Assembly (NCBI GenBank): GCA_946415245.1 | Contig: CAMKRS010000001.1 | Coordinates: forward strand, 124,001 to 188,000 | Source of the DNA: an uncultured Prevotella sp. | GTDB lineage: Bacteria; Bacteroidota; Bacteroidia; Bacteroidales; Bacteroidaceae | Reading direction: 5' to 3' | Length of the DNA: 64,000 nt | Shown here: piece by piece, positions 18,256 to 26,767 of the stretch | Layout: every line of letters starts with the position of its first letter | How positions within the stretch are numbered: the stretch's first letter is position 1 | The notes under the pieces: model-generated | Told to the model about the DNA's origin: nothing | Databases searched by the model: none | What the model saw: the letters and a program-made list of their open reading frames with translations, nothing else | Position numbers and translations under genes: made by a program

Positions 18256-20094
18256 TTATTTGTTAATGTTCTTTTTTCCGTTGCGGATGACAATGCCTTT
18301 ATAATCGTTTCCAACCTTCTGGCCGTTCAGATTATAAGTAGGCTGATCCTTCACACTTGATGTTTCATTCATTACCTGATGGACGTCTGTGGCATGACCT
18401 ACCAATAGCGTAAATCGGTTGTTGATGGTGCCAGGAACAGCTGAGAAGGTATAGGTGTCGCCTGCGTTGAAACGTTGATAGGTGCCTGTCTCATGATCAA
18501 TAAGTGTGACAGGCAATTCCGATTCGGTCTGCATCCTCAGTGTGTATTCTCCGGCCTTGGCTATTATCATACCGATATTAGTTGTTCCGTCACCTTCGGG
18601 GCGTTCATTGATGGCGTAGTTGGTTCCATTGGCTATGGTGTAAATCTGTTGCAGTTTGTTTCCGGAATCAAAGAATTTCGCCGCATCACGACTGATCTCA
18701 TAGTCTAACTTTGCGGCTTCATTAATCACGATTCGTGTACGGTCGGCGAAATCTGTCAGACTGCTTTCAAGTAGGATATTTAACACTTCGCGGTTCTCTG
18801 TGGCTTTGACCCTGTTTAAATGTCTGGCATAGCCGATACCTGATTTGGAGTGCGAACGACCTTCAAGGGGGAAATCCAAACTCCTTACCCCATTCTCCGA
18901 CTGAATGAAGAATGCCTGGAACGGATTGAGCACATAGTTATCGTCGAGAGGCGAAACAGCAGTATACCCTCCATAGCTGCCGCCTACAGTAATGGGATTT
19001 GTGATGCCTAGTGCGCGGGTATCATAGAAACAGGGATAGGGGTTGCCGATGAGATTCCAGTTGCAGTCCTGAGCGAATTCGCTGGGATACTGACTGAGAG
19101 GAATGCTCACTTCTCTTGCTGTGAAGATACCGTTGCTTCCCGATGCCGATATCTCTGCCGTGAGGCGTTGATCATCAGCAAGGTCGTCACCTTTATTATA
19201 TAAAATGTAACCCTGATAGGCCTGGAGTGTTCCTCCTTTAACATCTACCCAAGTTTCGTTCATCCGGTAATTGGCTCTTGCATTGCCATCAAATTCCCGG
19301 ATATAGGTGGGACTAGCACTGTTGAAGGTGAGGTTGCTCACATTCACGTCGAACGGGAACATAACGAAGTTCCAACAGGCTTCATCTAATGTAACATTCA
19401 GTTGTACAGATGAGGCCGTCATCTTATCATTGCAGATGATTGTGCTGAAATAACCATTTGTGAAATCAATAAACTGGGTATAGTCACCGAACGACATGGG
19501 CTTATCCACCGTCAACTTTCCCTCACCAGGGGAAATCAGCAATTGAAGATTGGGGCTGGTGTCAGGGACTCTGGTGAAGTAGAAATCCGAATGCACGAAC
19601 ACCGTTTTCGGTACATAATCGATATATTCAATGGCTCCGAAGAAATTGGTGCCCCATTGATTTTCATTCCATCCCCTGCTGGAATAATAATTGTCAAATG
19701 CGATAGCCGGTATTCGCAGCGTACATTTGTCTCTGTAACTGGCTATGCCATAAATACCAGTTGGAGCTTGCACGGCATGCGAGGTAATTATCAATCCGTT
19801 GCTGCCGTTGAACGGCTCCATACCAAAAGAAAGCAGTGTTGATGGCAGTGTTACTTCTGTGAGCGGGCAATCAATGAAAGCATTATCACCGATTTTGGTC
19901 ACGGTATAAGACTTGCCCTCAAAGGTTACTGTTTCGGGGATAACCAGAGAGGTTAAGGTGGGCACACCGCCCGTTGCTGATACCGTAGAAGAACTGGTAG
20001 TGACATATGTCACACCGTCTACGCCAAAACTCTTTTGTGCCGCACTGGTCAATACCGTGGGCAAAATTAATAGTGTAAAGATAATCCGTCTCAT
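18256..20094 (-). CDS. BspA-like LRR surface protein
   Basis: This 612-residue protein has a signal peptide (MRRIIFTLLILPTVLTSAAQ). A BspA/LRR-5-type region follows (about 45-110; TVTKIGDNAFIDCPLTEVTLPSTL), then a beta-rich central part. The end is the Prevotella-style tail PTYNLNGQKVGNDYKGIVIR. LRR-5 proteins of this group often mediate adhesion. It ends immediately before the start codon of the 2143-residue gene (TAA then ATG), so the two form an operon. A promoter lies at 20141-20149. No enzyme motif is visible. Confidence 0.8.
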   Translation of the reverse strand: MRRIIFTLLILPTVLTSAAQKSFGVDGVTYVTTSSSTVSATGGVPTLTSLVIPETVTFEGKSYTVTKIGDNAFIDCPLTEVTLPSTLLSFGMEPFNGSNGLIITSHAVQAPTGIYGIASYRDKCTLRIPAIAFDNYYSSRGWNENQWGTNFFGAIEYIDYVPKTVFVHSDFYFTRVPDTSPNLQLLISPGEGKLTVDKPMSFGDYTQFIDFTNGYFSTIICNDKMTASSVQLNVTLDEACWNFVMFPFDVNVSNLTFNSASPTYIREFDGNARANYRMNETWVDVKGGTLQAYQGYILYNKGDDLADDQRLTAEISASGSNGIFTAREVSIPLSQYPSEFAQDCNWNLIGNPYPCFYDTRALGITNPITVGGSYGGYTAVSPLDDNYVLNPFQAFFIQSENGVRSLDFPLEGRSHSKSGIGYARHLNRVKATENREVLNILLESSLTDFADRTRIVINEAAKLDYEISRDAAKFFDSGNKLQQIYTIANGTNYAINERPEGDGTTNIGMIIAKAGEYTLRMQTESELPVTLIDHETGTYQRFNAGDTYTFSAVPGTINNRFTLLVGHATDVHQVMNETSSVKDQPTYNLNGQKVGNDYKGIVIRNGKKNINK

Positions 20095-20140
20095 AGGATA
20101 ATATGGGGTTAGTAAATAGAAATTGTTTTAAATCGATAGT

Positions 20141-20149
20141 GCAAATATA
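20141..20149 (-). promoter_or_regulatory. -7 box of surface-protein operon
   Basis: The minus strand reads TATATTTGC, about 45 nt upstream of the start codon at 20094. Confidence 0.65.
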
Positions 20150-20213
20150 AGCATTTTTTTCGATAGTTGTCTCTTGATGGGTGTTAAAATAATTTAAAAT
20201 AGGAAGCACGGCA

Positions 20214-20244
20214 TTGTCATCTACGGAAAAATTCCTATATTTGC
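20214..20244 (+). promoter_or_regulatory. Promoter of sensor pair 20301/21787
   Basis: TTG (20214-20216) and TATATTTGC (20236-20244) are spaced 19 nt apart, about 55 nt upstream of the start codon. The surface-protein operon is transcribed divergently. Confidence 0.7.
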
Positions 20245-20300
20245 AAAAATTATAAATATAGAACAGGAGTTGTGACTGTCGACACTTTAACCGCATCTGC

Positions 20301-21794
20301 ATGACGAAGTTGTCTAAATGCCTTGGCCCCCACACGTCGCTCAGATTGAACATGATTGTTCTCTGTGTCATGGCATTCATCCTTTTGATAACACTGGGCG
20401 CGATGTTTTCTTTCTCCCACCGGGTGCTGAAGAAAGAAGCCGTGAACGGAGCGTGGCAGACACTCGACGTCACAGCGCTTCAGATTGACAACATCCTGCA
20501 GAGCGTAGAAGAGACCACCGAGAATGTCTATGGAGACCTTCGTCAGCACCTCAACCAACCCGAACGCATGTATACTTACAGCCGTAGGATTGTGGAATGC
20601 AATCCTTTTATCGACGGTTGTGCCATTGTGTTCAGGCCCGGCTATTATCCTGGTCATGATTTGTATATGGCCTATATCCATCGAGATGTAAACGGAGAGT
20701 TTGTGACACAGGAGACATTCGCCAACCGTCCCTACACCGAGCAGGTTTGGTATTCGGAAACGGTGGCGAAGGAAGTGACCTGTTGGACAGCCCCGCTGAA
20801 AAATGAGGATGCCGAGGATAAGCCGCTCATCACGTTCTGTCAACCTATCTTTGATGCGAAAGACGAATGCGTGGGAGCTGTAGCGGTAGATGTGTCGATC
20901 AATGAACTCTCACGGATTGTACTGGCTGCCAAGCCTTCGCCCAACAGCTATTGCACTTTGGTGGCCAAAAATGGCTCGTACATCGTTCACCCCGATAAGG
21001 AGAAACTGATGCACCAGACTGTTTTTACCCAAACCGAAAGAGGTGCTGATCCCACAGTATTGGAAGCAGCCAATGCATTGCTGTCGGGTGAGACGGGCTA
21101 TAAGCCCTTCCGCATGAATAACGAGGATTGGATGGTATTTTACAAGCCTTTCACTCGCTCGGATGTGTCGGGACGTTCGGTGCAGAACCTCGACTGGAGC
21201 ATTGGCTTGATTTACTCAGAAAGTGATATTTTCGAATCGTATAATCAGCTGCTCTTCCTGGTATTGGCTTGTGCTTTGATCGGACTGTTTGCTTTCTTTG
21301 TGCTTTGTCGTATGTTCACCCGCAGGGAACTGAAAGACCTCGACCAATTGACCCGTTCGGCACAGCGCATCGCAAAAGGCCAATACAACGAGCTGATTCC
21401 CGACGCCCAGCGTGATGATGAGATCGGCCAGTTACAAGACAATTTCGTGAAGATGCAACACTCGTTGGCAGTACAACTCAACGAGCAGAAACAGATCTCC
21501 TCATCGTTGGAAAGACGTGGCGAATACTTGCAGCAAGCCTCCGGACATAGTCTGGAAACTGACAGGCTGAAAACAGCTTTCCTCTATTATGTTACCAACC
21601 AGATGACAGCCCCCTCGGTGATCATCGACAACAGCGTGACCACCCTCTGCAACAACTATCATGACATCAGTCAGAAAGATGCCGAACAGGAAGTAGAGAA
21701 GATTAAGGCGCAGAGCAAGCTGATCATCAGTCTGCTTGACGAACTTGTGCAGATCACCGAAATAGCAACCGGAAAGGAGGTGAATCATGAGTAG
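20301..21794 (+). CDS. Cache-HAMP sensor with degenerate kinase end
   Basis: This 497-residue protein has two membrane helices (about 17-40 and 313-335) flanking a periplasmic Cache/PDC domain (about 41-305; CQPIFDAKDECVGAVAVDVS, SYIVHPDKEKL). A HAMP segment follows (about 336-395, RRELKDLDQLTRSAQRIAKGQY). The dimerization-like helix reads YVTNQMTAPSVIIDN where a kinase would have SHExRTPL, so the phosphoacceptor histidine is missing. No ATP-binding domain follows. It overlaps the next gene by 8 nt (ATGAGTAG), and that gene encodes the same domains plus a full kinase. It is most likely a kinase-dead partner or an extra sensing subunit. Confidence 0.8.
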   Translation: MTKLSKCLGPHTSLRLNMIVLCVMAFILLITLGAMFSFSHRVLKKEAVNGAWQTLDVTALQIDNILQSVEETTENVYGDLRQHLNQPERMYTYSRRIVECNPFIDGCAIVFRPGYYPGHDLYMAYIHRDVNGEFVTQETFANRPYTEQVWYSETVAKEVTCWTAPLKNEDAEDKPLITFCQPIFDAKDECVGAVAVDVSINELSRIVLAAKPSPNSYCTLVAKNGSYIVHPDKEKLMHQTVFTQTERGADPTVLEAANALLSGETGYKPFRMNNEDWMVFYKPFTRSDVSGRSVQNLDWSIGLIYSESDIFESYNQLLFLVLACALIGLFAFFVLCRMFTRRELKDLDQLTRSAQRIAKGQYNELIPDAQRDDEIGQLQDNFVKMQHSLAVQLNEQKQISSSLERRGEYLQQASGHSLETDRLKTAFLYYVTNQMTAPSVIIDNSVTTLCNNYHDISQKDAEQEVEKIKAQSKLIISLLDELVQITEIATGKEVNHE

Positions 21795-23583
21795 ACGTCG
21801 TCGTAGTCTGTCAAGGAATCTCAGCCTCGGTGTTTTGCTGCTGGGAGTACCCATCTTCGTCTTGTCGCTGGGTATACTCTTCTACCAATCACGATACCTG
21901 ATCCGTCAGGAAACCACGGAGAATTTCACCACCACCCTCAACAAGGTTATTCAACGTGTAAGGAGTTATACGGTCATGATTGAAACGGCAACCAATGCCA
22001 ATGCCTGGATCATGGAGGAGAATTTCAACCCCGAGTCGTTGCAGGCCCTCTCACGCCGTATGACCAGCGTTAATCCTAACATTACCCATTGTACCATCAG
22101 CACCCAGCCCGACAAACGTACTAAATCGGTGTTTGATACGGGTAAGGCCTGTTGGATTGATTCGGCTGGTATCGCCTCTTATTGCCGACCTCTGCGAACT
22201 GATGTAGGACATCTGGCGGGTGTTGTGACCGTCGACCTCTCTTTCAGTCATCTTGTTGAGGCTATCAACAGTGTAGAGCAGCCCTATTCCCATGCTTACT
22301 TCGTTATGGTCAGCGGTGATGGTCGATACCTGATTCATCCTGACACTACTCGTGTATTTAAAAAAACGCTCTTCGAAGACCATGACCCCAACCGTCGTCC
22401 CGACATGATTGCCTTAGCTTACGAGATGACGGCCGGTAAACAAGGTACGATGCATGTCAACATTGATGGCAAAGAGCGTCATGTAGCTTTTGCCCCTATA
22501 GAAGGCACCAACTGGAGCCTGGCTATGGTTGGCCTCGAAAACGAGGTGTTGGCCAGCTACCAGCATCTGGCGTATATCATCATAGTCCTCATCCTCATCG
22601 GACTAGTGTTGGGCTTCTGGTTCTGCAATCGTGCCGTCAAACGCATTATCAGTCCTATTCACCGCCTGTTGGGTATGACGGAGAAGATTACCAACGGTCA
22701 TTACGACGAAGTCATGCCGCTTTCTGATCGCGAAGATGAGATTGGTCTGCTACAAAACAGCTTTGCCGCCATGCAACAGTCGCTCAACCGCCAGATGGAG
22801 AGTATCCACGATGCCACCGATGCCCTCAGACTGCGCAACGAATACAGGGTGCAGGACATAGAGACCACTAGGGTGAATATCCAAAGGAAAATCTCCTTCA
22901 TCAAGAGTGTGCTCCACCAGATACGTACACCGTTAAGCATCATCACGGGCTTTGCCAACATGCTTCGCGACAGCATTGTCGCACAGAGGGCAGGAGATGA
23001 GACGAAGGTGATCAGTAAGGACTATCTGAACGAGATATGTGTCAGCATGAAGCATAACGCCATCCACTTGAAACGCATGGTACTCATGCTCATCGACAGC
23101 GCAGAAACCGAGACCTTTTCGTCACAAGGACTGCTGTACAATAAAAGCGATGAAATGTCATGCAACGTACTAGCCCGCAAGTGTGTTGAGTATACGAAGA
23201 GTCACTATCCTGAGCAGCAGATCACTTTCGAGACCGAGTTGCCCGACACCACCTATATCCTGACGAATCACTTCTTCCTGTTACGTACCATCCGCGAACT
23301 ATTGGCAAATGCTGCCAAATTCTCCGATGGCCAGCATATCCGGTTGTATGTGACGGAGACAGAGACCACCGTCCGCTTTATTGTTGAGGACGAGGGACCG
23401 GGCTTGTCTGAAGAGTCGTTGGACCTGACGCTCAAGCCCCTTGTAGAGATGGACGACCAGTTGGAGCGCAGTGGTCTTGGTCTGCCTATGGCCTATCGCC
23501 ATGCCAATGGACTTGGAGGCTCGCTTGTCCACGATACCAGCTATCTTGATGGCTGCCGATACATTCTGGAAATCCCTAAATAA
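21787..23583 (+). CDS. Cache-HAMP sensor histidine kinase
   Basis: This 598-residue protein has membrane helices at about 13-33 and 258-282 around a Cache domain (HPDTTRVFKKTLF at about 180). HAMP follows at about 285-340. The kinase core has the H box VLHQIRTPLSIITGF (about 378-392), N box ELLANAAKF, G1 EDEGPGL and G2 GLGLPMAY. It is therefore predicted to autophosphorylate. It is co-translated with the kinase-dead paralogue upstream. No response regulator gene is nearby, so its partner is elsewhere on the chromosome. The ligand is unknown; Cache domains often bind amino acids or small organic acids. Confidence 0.85.
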   Translation: MSRRRRSLSRNLSLGVLLLGVPIFVLSLGILFYQSRYLIRQETTENFTTTLNKVIQRVRSYTVMIETATNANAWIMEENFNPESLQALSRRMTSVNPNITHCTISTQPDKRTKSVFDTGKACWIDSAGIASYCRPLRTDVGHLAGVVTVDLSFSHLVEAINSVEQPYSHAYFVMVSGDGRYLIHPDTTRVFKKTLFEDHDPNRRPDMIALAYEMTAGKQGTMHVNIDGKERHVAFAPIEGTNWSLAMVGLENEVLASYQHLAYIIIVLILIGLVLGFWFCNRAVKRIISPIHRLLGMTEKITNGHYDEVMPLSDREDEIGLLQNSFAAMQQSLNRQMESIHDATDALRLRNEYRVQDIETTRVNIQRKISFIKSVLHQIRTPLSIITGFANMLRDSIVAQRAGDETKVISKDYLNEICVSMKHNAIHLKRMVLMLIDSAETETFSSQGLLYNKSDEMSCNVLARKCVEYTKSHYPEQQITFETELPDTTYILTNHFFLLRTIRELLANAAKFSDGQHIRLYVTETETTVRFIVEDEGPGLSEESLDLTLKPLVEMDDQLERSGLGLPMAYRHANGLGGSLVHDTSYLDGCRYILEIPK

Positions 23584-23616
23584 TCTTCGTTTGTGAAGAA
23601 AGAGAACCGAAAATGG

Positions 23617-23647
23617 TTGGTATTCCAGATTTTATTTGTACCTTTGC
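23617..23647 (+). promoter_or_regulatory. Promoter of GH30 gene
   Basis: TTGG (23617-23620) and TACCTTTGC (23639-23647) are 18 nt apart. The leader to the ATG at 23707 is about 55 nt. Confidence 0.7.
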
Positions 23648-23706
23648 AGCCAAATATTAGCCATTAATGATAAATATGAAGCTCGACGCATACAAAGAAT
23701 AAAAAA

Positions 23707-25245
23707 ATGAAAAGGATATTTGCAACAGTTTTGGCGTTGGTTGTGGTGATGGCAGGAAAGGCCACAACGTATACAATTATGGTGTCCGACACACGTCTTC
23801 AAACAGTAACGGGTTTTGGCGGTGCCTGCTGCGACGGAGCGATGTGTCCGTTTGGCAGCGATACCAACCCTGTGAAATTACTTTACGGAAAGGAGTCGAA
23901 GATTGGACTCAACATCATGCGTATGGAGATTTCGCCCAATTTCGTAGGCGATGTCGTTGTGCCTGAATGGGGCAACTGGGATACGCCATACGACTGGAAG
24001 GGTTCGTTGCCCTCAGCCAAGATTGTCAAACAGCGTGGCGGTATTGTTTTCGGTACCCCATGGTCGCCTCCCGGTGAGTATAAGACTAACGGAACGGCAC
24101 AGGGTGGTAATGCTGATGATCAAGGAAATAAGGAAGGTCGGTTGCGTAAGGACTGTTATGAAAAATTTTTCCCTTGGTTGAACACCTTCTTAAAATATAT
24201 GAATCAGAACGGCGTGAATGTCGATGCCGTATCTATCCAGAATGAGCCCGATTGGTGGGTAAGCTATTCCGGTTGTCTTTATACCCCTGAGGAACAGCTC
24301 GATCTTGTGAAGAACTATGCCCACATGCTCGATAGGGAAACCTATAAAGGTGTGCGTCTGATTAGTGCCGAGCCGTTGGGTTTCGACCCCAAATACAGTA
24401 ACAAGCTGATGAACGACGCCACTGCCCGCGATCAGATCGACATCATTGCTGGTCATATCTATGGTCATCCACCCCTTGTCAATATGAAGAATGCCGCCAT
24501 CCTTGCTGAGAAATATGGCAAGGAAGTCTGGATGACGGAGCACTCGGTGACCGACAATATCGACCATCTGCCCAATTGGGACGAGCAGCTGACCTTCGCC
24601 AAGGAACTGAACGAGTGTATGAACGCTGGTTGTACGGGTTATATCTATTGGTATATGCGTGCCCATTGGGCTTTTGTAGGAACGGGAGAAGCTGTCGAGA
24701 TCAATGGCAAGAAGATCAACATCGCAGGCAATACGAAAAACAAGTTGCTGCCCCGTGCTTTTGTGATGTCGCACTTCTCCAAGCATGTTACAGGCGCTAC
24801 CCGTCTGAAGATTTCGGGCGTTTCCAGTTCTGCTACAGATGCTGCCATTCAGGCTTCGGCCTATATTAAGGGCGACTCGCTGATTCTGATGGCTATCAAT
24901 GCCACAAAGGGCGAGCACTATATCAAGCTCTCTCTGCCCGTCAAGGTGGAAAGTGGCATTCATCTGCTCTCCACAGGCAATGAAACGGAGAATCTGTGTC
25001 AGGAATCGCCCATCACGATTGATGAGGCTACGAAAGAACTGACACTCAACTATCCTGCAAAGAGTCTGAGTACTTATATCTTCACGATTCAGAATGCTGG
25101 TACAGCTATTAATGAGATAAAACCTGCAGAGACCAGCGACACGAAGATCTATTACGACCTGCACGGTCGTCGTCTGTCATCGCCCTCAGGTCTATGTATC
25201 GAGAGAAGTGCCGATGGTTCTGCGAGAAAGGTCATCATTAGATAG
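23707..25245 (+). CDS. GH30 glycoside hydrolase, GH30_8 xylanase-like
   Basis: This 512-residue secreted enzyme has a signal peptide (residues 1-20) and starts the fold with TVTGFGGACCDGAM. The acid/base glutamate lies in VSIQNEPDWW (about residue 180) and the nucleophile in EVWMTEHSV (about 278), both typical of clan GH-A family 30. The overall pattern (GTPWSPPGEYKTNG, SGCLYTPEEQ, YIYWYMR) resembles subfamily 8 glucuronoxylan endo-1,4-beta-xylanases. A beta-sandwich follows (about 395-470). The end is a Prevotella tail (YYDLHGRRLSSPSG). It probably cuts glucuronoxylan outside the cell. It has its own promoter and a strong terminator. Confidence 0.85.
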   Translation: MKRIFATVLALVVVMAGKATTYTIMVSDTRLQTVTGFGGACCDGAMCPFGSDTNPVKLLYGKESKIGLNIMRMEISPNFVGDVVVPEWGNWDTPYDWKGSLPSAKIVKQRGGIVFGTPWSPPGEYKTNGTAQGGNADDQGNKEGRLRKDCYEKFFPWLNTFLKYMNQNGVNVDAVSIQNEPDWWVSYSGCLYTPEEQLDLVKNYAHMLDRETYKGVRLISAEPLGFDPKYSNKLMNDATARDQIDIIAGHIYGHPPLVNMKNAAILAEKYGKEVWMTEHSVTDNIDHLPNWDEQLTFAKELNECMNAGCTGYIYWYMRAHWAFVGTGEAVEINGKKINIAGNTKNKLLPRAFVMSHFSKHVTGATRLKISGVSSSATDAAIQASAYIKGDSLILMAINATKGEHYIKLSLPVKVESGIHLLSTGNETENLCQESPITIDEATKELTLNYPAKSLSTYIFTIQNAGTAINEIKPAETSDTKIYYDLHGRRLSSPSGLCIERSADGSARKVIIR

Positions 25246-25250
25246 AAAAA

Positions 25251-25280
25251 AAGGAGAACTCAGCCGAGTTCTCCTTTTCT
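25251..25280. terminator. Bidirectional terminator GH30 / korB
   Basis: AAGGAGAACTC and GAGTTCTCCTT form a perfect 11-bp stem with a 4-nt loop AGCC (25262-25265), with A and T runs on either side. It serves both convergent genes. Confidence 0.9.
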
Positions 25281-25296
25281 TATTTGACTATTTTTC

Positions 25297-26304
25297 TTAT
25301 TTAACCTCCCAGATGTCGTTGGTCTCAAGGAGTTCGGAGAAGTTGTGATACTTCTTCTGGCCAGAGACCTCATCGAGCTGGGCGTAAACGGAGTCGTTGT
25401 AGGTGGGAGCGTCTACGTCGCGGATCACACCGAGGGCGATGGGAAAGCCATCTTCAGGGGTCATCATGGCGAGCTTCAACTGCAAGGTGTTGTCCTCGCA
25501 GTGGGCATCGTGAACGAGTACATCATCGAGGGTGTAGCCGTCCTTGCCGATCTCCACGACCTTCAGGCCGAAGCCCTGCTGTACGAGTCCAAACTCGTTG
25601 TTCTCACCAAAGACGAGCTTCTCACCATGACGCACATAGATGGCGTTCTTCTTACGGCCTTCGTTGTTGTAGACGATGTCGTGACAGTGGTCGTTGAAGA
25701 TGACACAGTTCTGCAGTACCTCAGTGACAGAGGCGCCTTTGTGCTCGTAGGCAGCCTTCAACACCTCGACCGTTCCTTTGGCATCAGTTGCTACGCAACG
25801 GGCGAAGAAATGTCCGCGGGCACCGAAACAGAGCTCGGCAGGACGGAAGGGATCCTCGACCGTGCCGTAAGGGCTCGACTTAGAGACGAAGCCACGGGGT
25901 GAAGTGGGAGAGTATTGACCCTTCGTCAGACCGTAGATGCGGTTGTTGAGGAGGATCATGTTGAGGTCGATGTTACGACGGTTGGCGTGGATGAAATGGT
26001 TACCACCGATAGCTAGTCCGTCGCCGTCGCCAGATACCTGCCAGACGGTGAGGTTGGGGTTAGCGACCTTTGCGCCTGTAGCGATGGCAGCGGCACGACC
26101 GTGAATGGTATTCATGCCGTAAGTAGCCATGTAGTGGGGCAGACGGCTGGAACAACCGATACCAGAGATGACTGCGACGTTCTCAGGGGCTACGCCAATC
26201 TCGGCCATAGCCTTATGGAGTGAAGCCAGGAAGAAGTGGTCGCCACAACCAGGGCACCAACGGGGCTGGCCTTTCTTGAAATCTGAAGCACTGTAATTAC
26301 TCAT
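25297..26304 (-). CDS. korB: 2-oxoacid:ferredoxin oxidoreductase beta subunit
   Basis: This 335-residue subunit binds thiamine diphosphate and works with KorA to convert 2-oxoglutarate (or a related 2-oxoacid) and CoA to acyl-CoA, CO2 and reduced ferredoxin. It has the iron-sulfur/TPP start WCPGCGDHFF (about 16-25), GIGCSSRLPHY and the TPP/Mg site GDGDGLAIGGNHFIHA. The start at 26304 (MSNYSASDFKKG) fits the family. The longer frame to 26466 runs back into the neighbouring GxxExxY gene and repeat arm and is not real protein. korA lies upstream on the same strand, separated by the inserted unit at 26320-26758. Confidence 0.9.
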   Translation of the reverse strand: MSNYSASDFKKGQPRWCPGCGDHFFLASLHKAMAEIGVAPENVAVISGIGCSSRLPHYMATYGMNTIHGRAAAIATGAKVANPNLTVWQVSGDGDGLAIGGNHFIHANRRNIDLNMILLNNRIYGLTKGQYSPTSPRGFVSKSSPYGTVEDPFRPAELCFGARGHFFARCVATDAKGTVEVLKAAYEHKGASVTEVLQNCVIFNDHCHDIVYNNEGRKKNAIYVRHGEKLVFGENNEFGLVQQGFGLKVVEIGKDGYTLDDVLVHDAHCEDNTLQLKLAMMTPEDGFPIALGVIRDVDAPTYNDSVYAQLDEVSGQKKYHNFSELLETNDIWEVK

Positions 26305-26319
26305 AACTCTTATTATTTT

Positions 26320-26348
26320 AAACAACGGATTTAACGGATTATACGGAT
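26320..26348 (+). repeat. 29-bp inverted-repeat arm (left) of GxxExxY unit
   Basis: It contains three copies of ACGGATT at 9-bp spacing. It matches the reverse complement of 26730-26758 at 27 of 29 positions. Confidence 0.9.
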
Positions 26349-26350
26349 TC

Positions 26351-26722
26351 TTATTGTATAGGAAAACGCTCTTTAACGAGTGATTTCTCTCCAAAGTTAA
26401 TGAGAAGTGAAAGACCAAAGCCTGCAATTTTAGCATAATTAATGGCTTGAGAGCGATGTACATCATCCAGTTCTTTCACAGCTTTCAATTCGACAATAAT
26501 CTTGTCATAGCAAATAAAATCTGGTATAAACGTTCCCTCTAGCATGATGCCTTTGTATATTGCATGCATTTCTTTTTCACGAGTGAAAGGTATTCCACGT
26601 TCAGTAAACTCAATTGCCAAAGCTTCTTGGTATACCTTTTCGGTAAACCCAGGTCCTAATTCATTATGGACTTTCATAGCGGCTCCGATAATTTGATAAG
26701 TTTCCTGTTCGTATCTTAACAT
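26351..26722 (-). CDS. GxxExxY-family PD-(D/E)XK nuclease-like protein
   Basis: This 123-residue protein shows the name-giving motif GFTEKVY (about 25-31) in ELGPGFTEKVYQEALAIEF. It also has a PD-(D/E)XK-like core: IPDFICYDKIIVELKAV (about 66-82), with Asp, Glu and Lys in the expected order. Proteins of this family are widespread, occur in several copies per genome and have no established function. The catalytic-like residues suggest a nuclease or a nuclease relative. It is enclosed by 29-bp inverted repeats and sits between korA and korB. Confidence 0.85.
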   Translation of the reverse strand: MLRYEQETYQIIGAAMKVHNELGPGFTEKVYQEALAIEFTERGIPFTREKEMHAIYKGIMLEGTFIPDFICYDKIIVELKAVKELDDVHRSQAINYAKIAGFGLSLLINFGEKSLVKERFPIQ

Positions 26723-26729
26723 TCTCTTT

Positions 26730-26758
26730 ATCCGTTTAATCCGTGAAATCCGTTGTTT
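26730..26758 (-). repeat. 29-bp inverted-repeat arm (right) of GxxExxY unit
   Basis: It is the inverted partner of 26320-26348 with 2 mismatches. On the plus strand the repeated core reads AATCCGT. It lies 8 bp upstream of the GxxExxY start codon. Confidence 0.9.
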
Positions 26759-26767
26759 GTTAATTAA

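Larger units (their letters stand above)
26320..26758. mobile_element. 439-bp inverted-repeat unit carrying a GxxExxY gene inside korAB
   Basis: The unit consists of two 29-bp inverted arms and a single 123-codon gene. It fills the korA-korB gap: it starts 15 bp upstream of the korB ATG and ends 9 bp after the korA stop. Without it the two kor genes would be about 25 bp apart. The inserted gene reads in the same direction as korAB. No transposase is encoded, and no target duplication is evident in the AT-rich flanks. Confidence 0.6.

Noticed and set aside
20250..20843. Minus-strand frame opposite the Cache sensor start
   Set aside because: Composition (many His and Cys, no domain) indicates a shadow frame.
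24190..25164. 324-codon minus-strand open frame opposite the GH30 gene
   Set aside because: No recognizable protein features; it is an antisense shadow of a clear GH30 gene. Long antisense frames opposite korA, SusC, SusD and the helicase were rejected for the same reason.
25297..26466. Long korB frame with a 54-residue N-terminal extension
   Set aside because: The extension is translated from the repeat arm and the antisense-frame end of the GxxExxY gene; the family start is the ATG at 26304.
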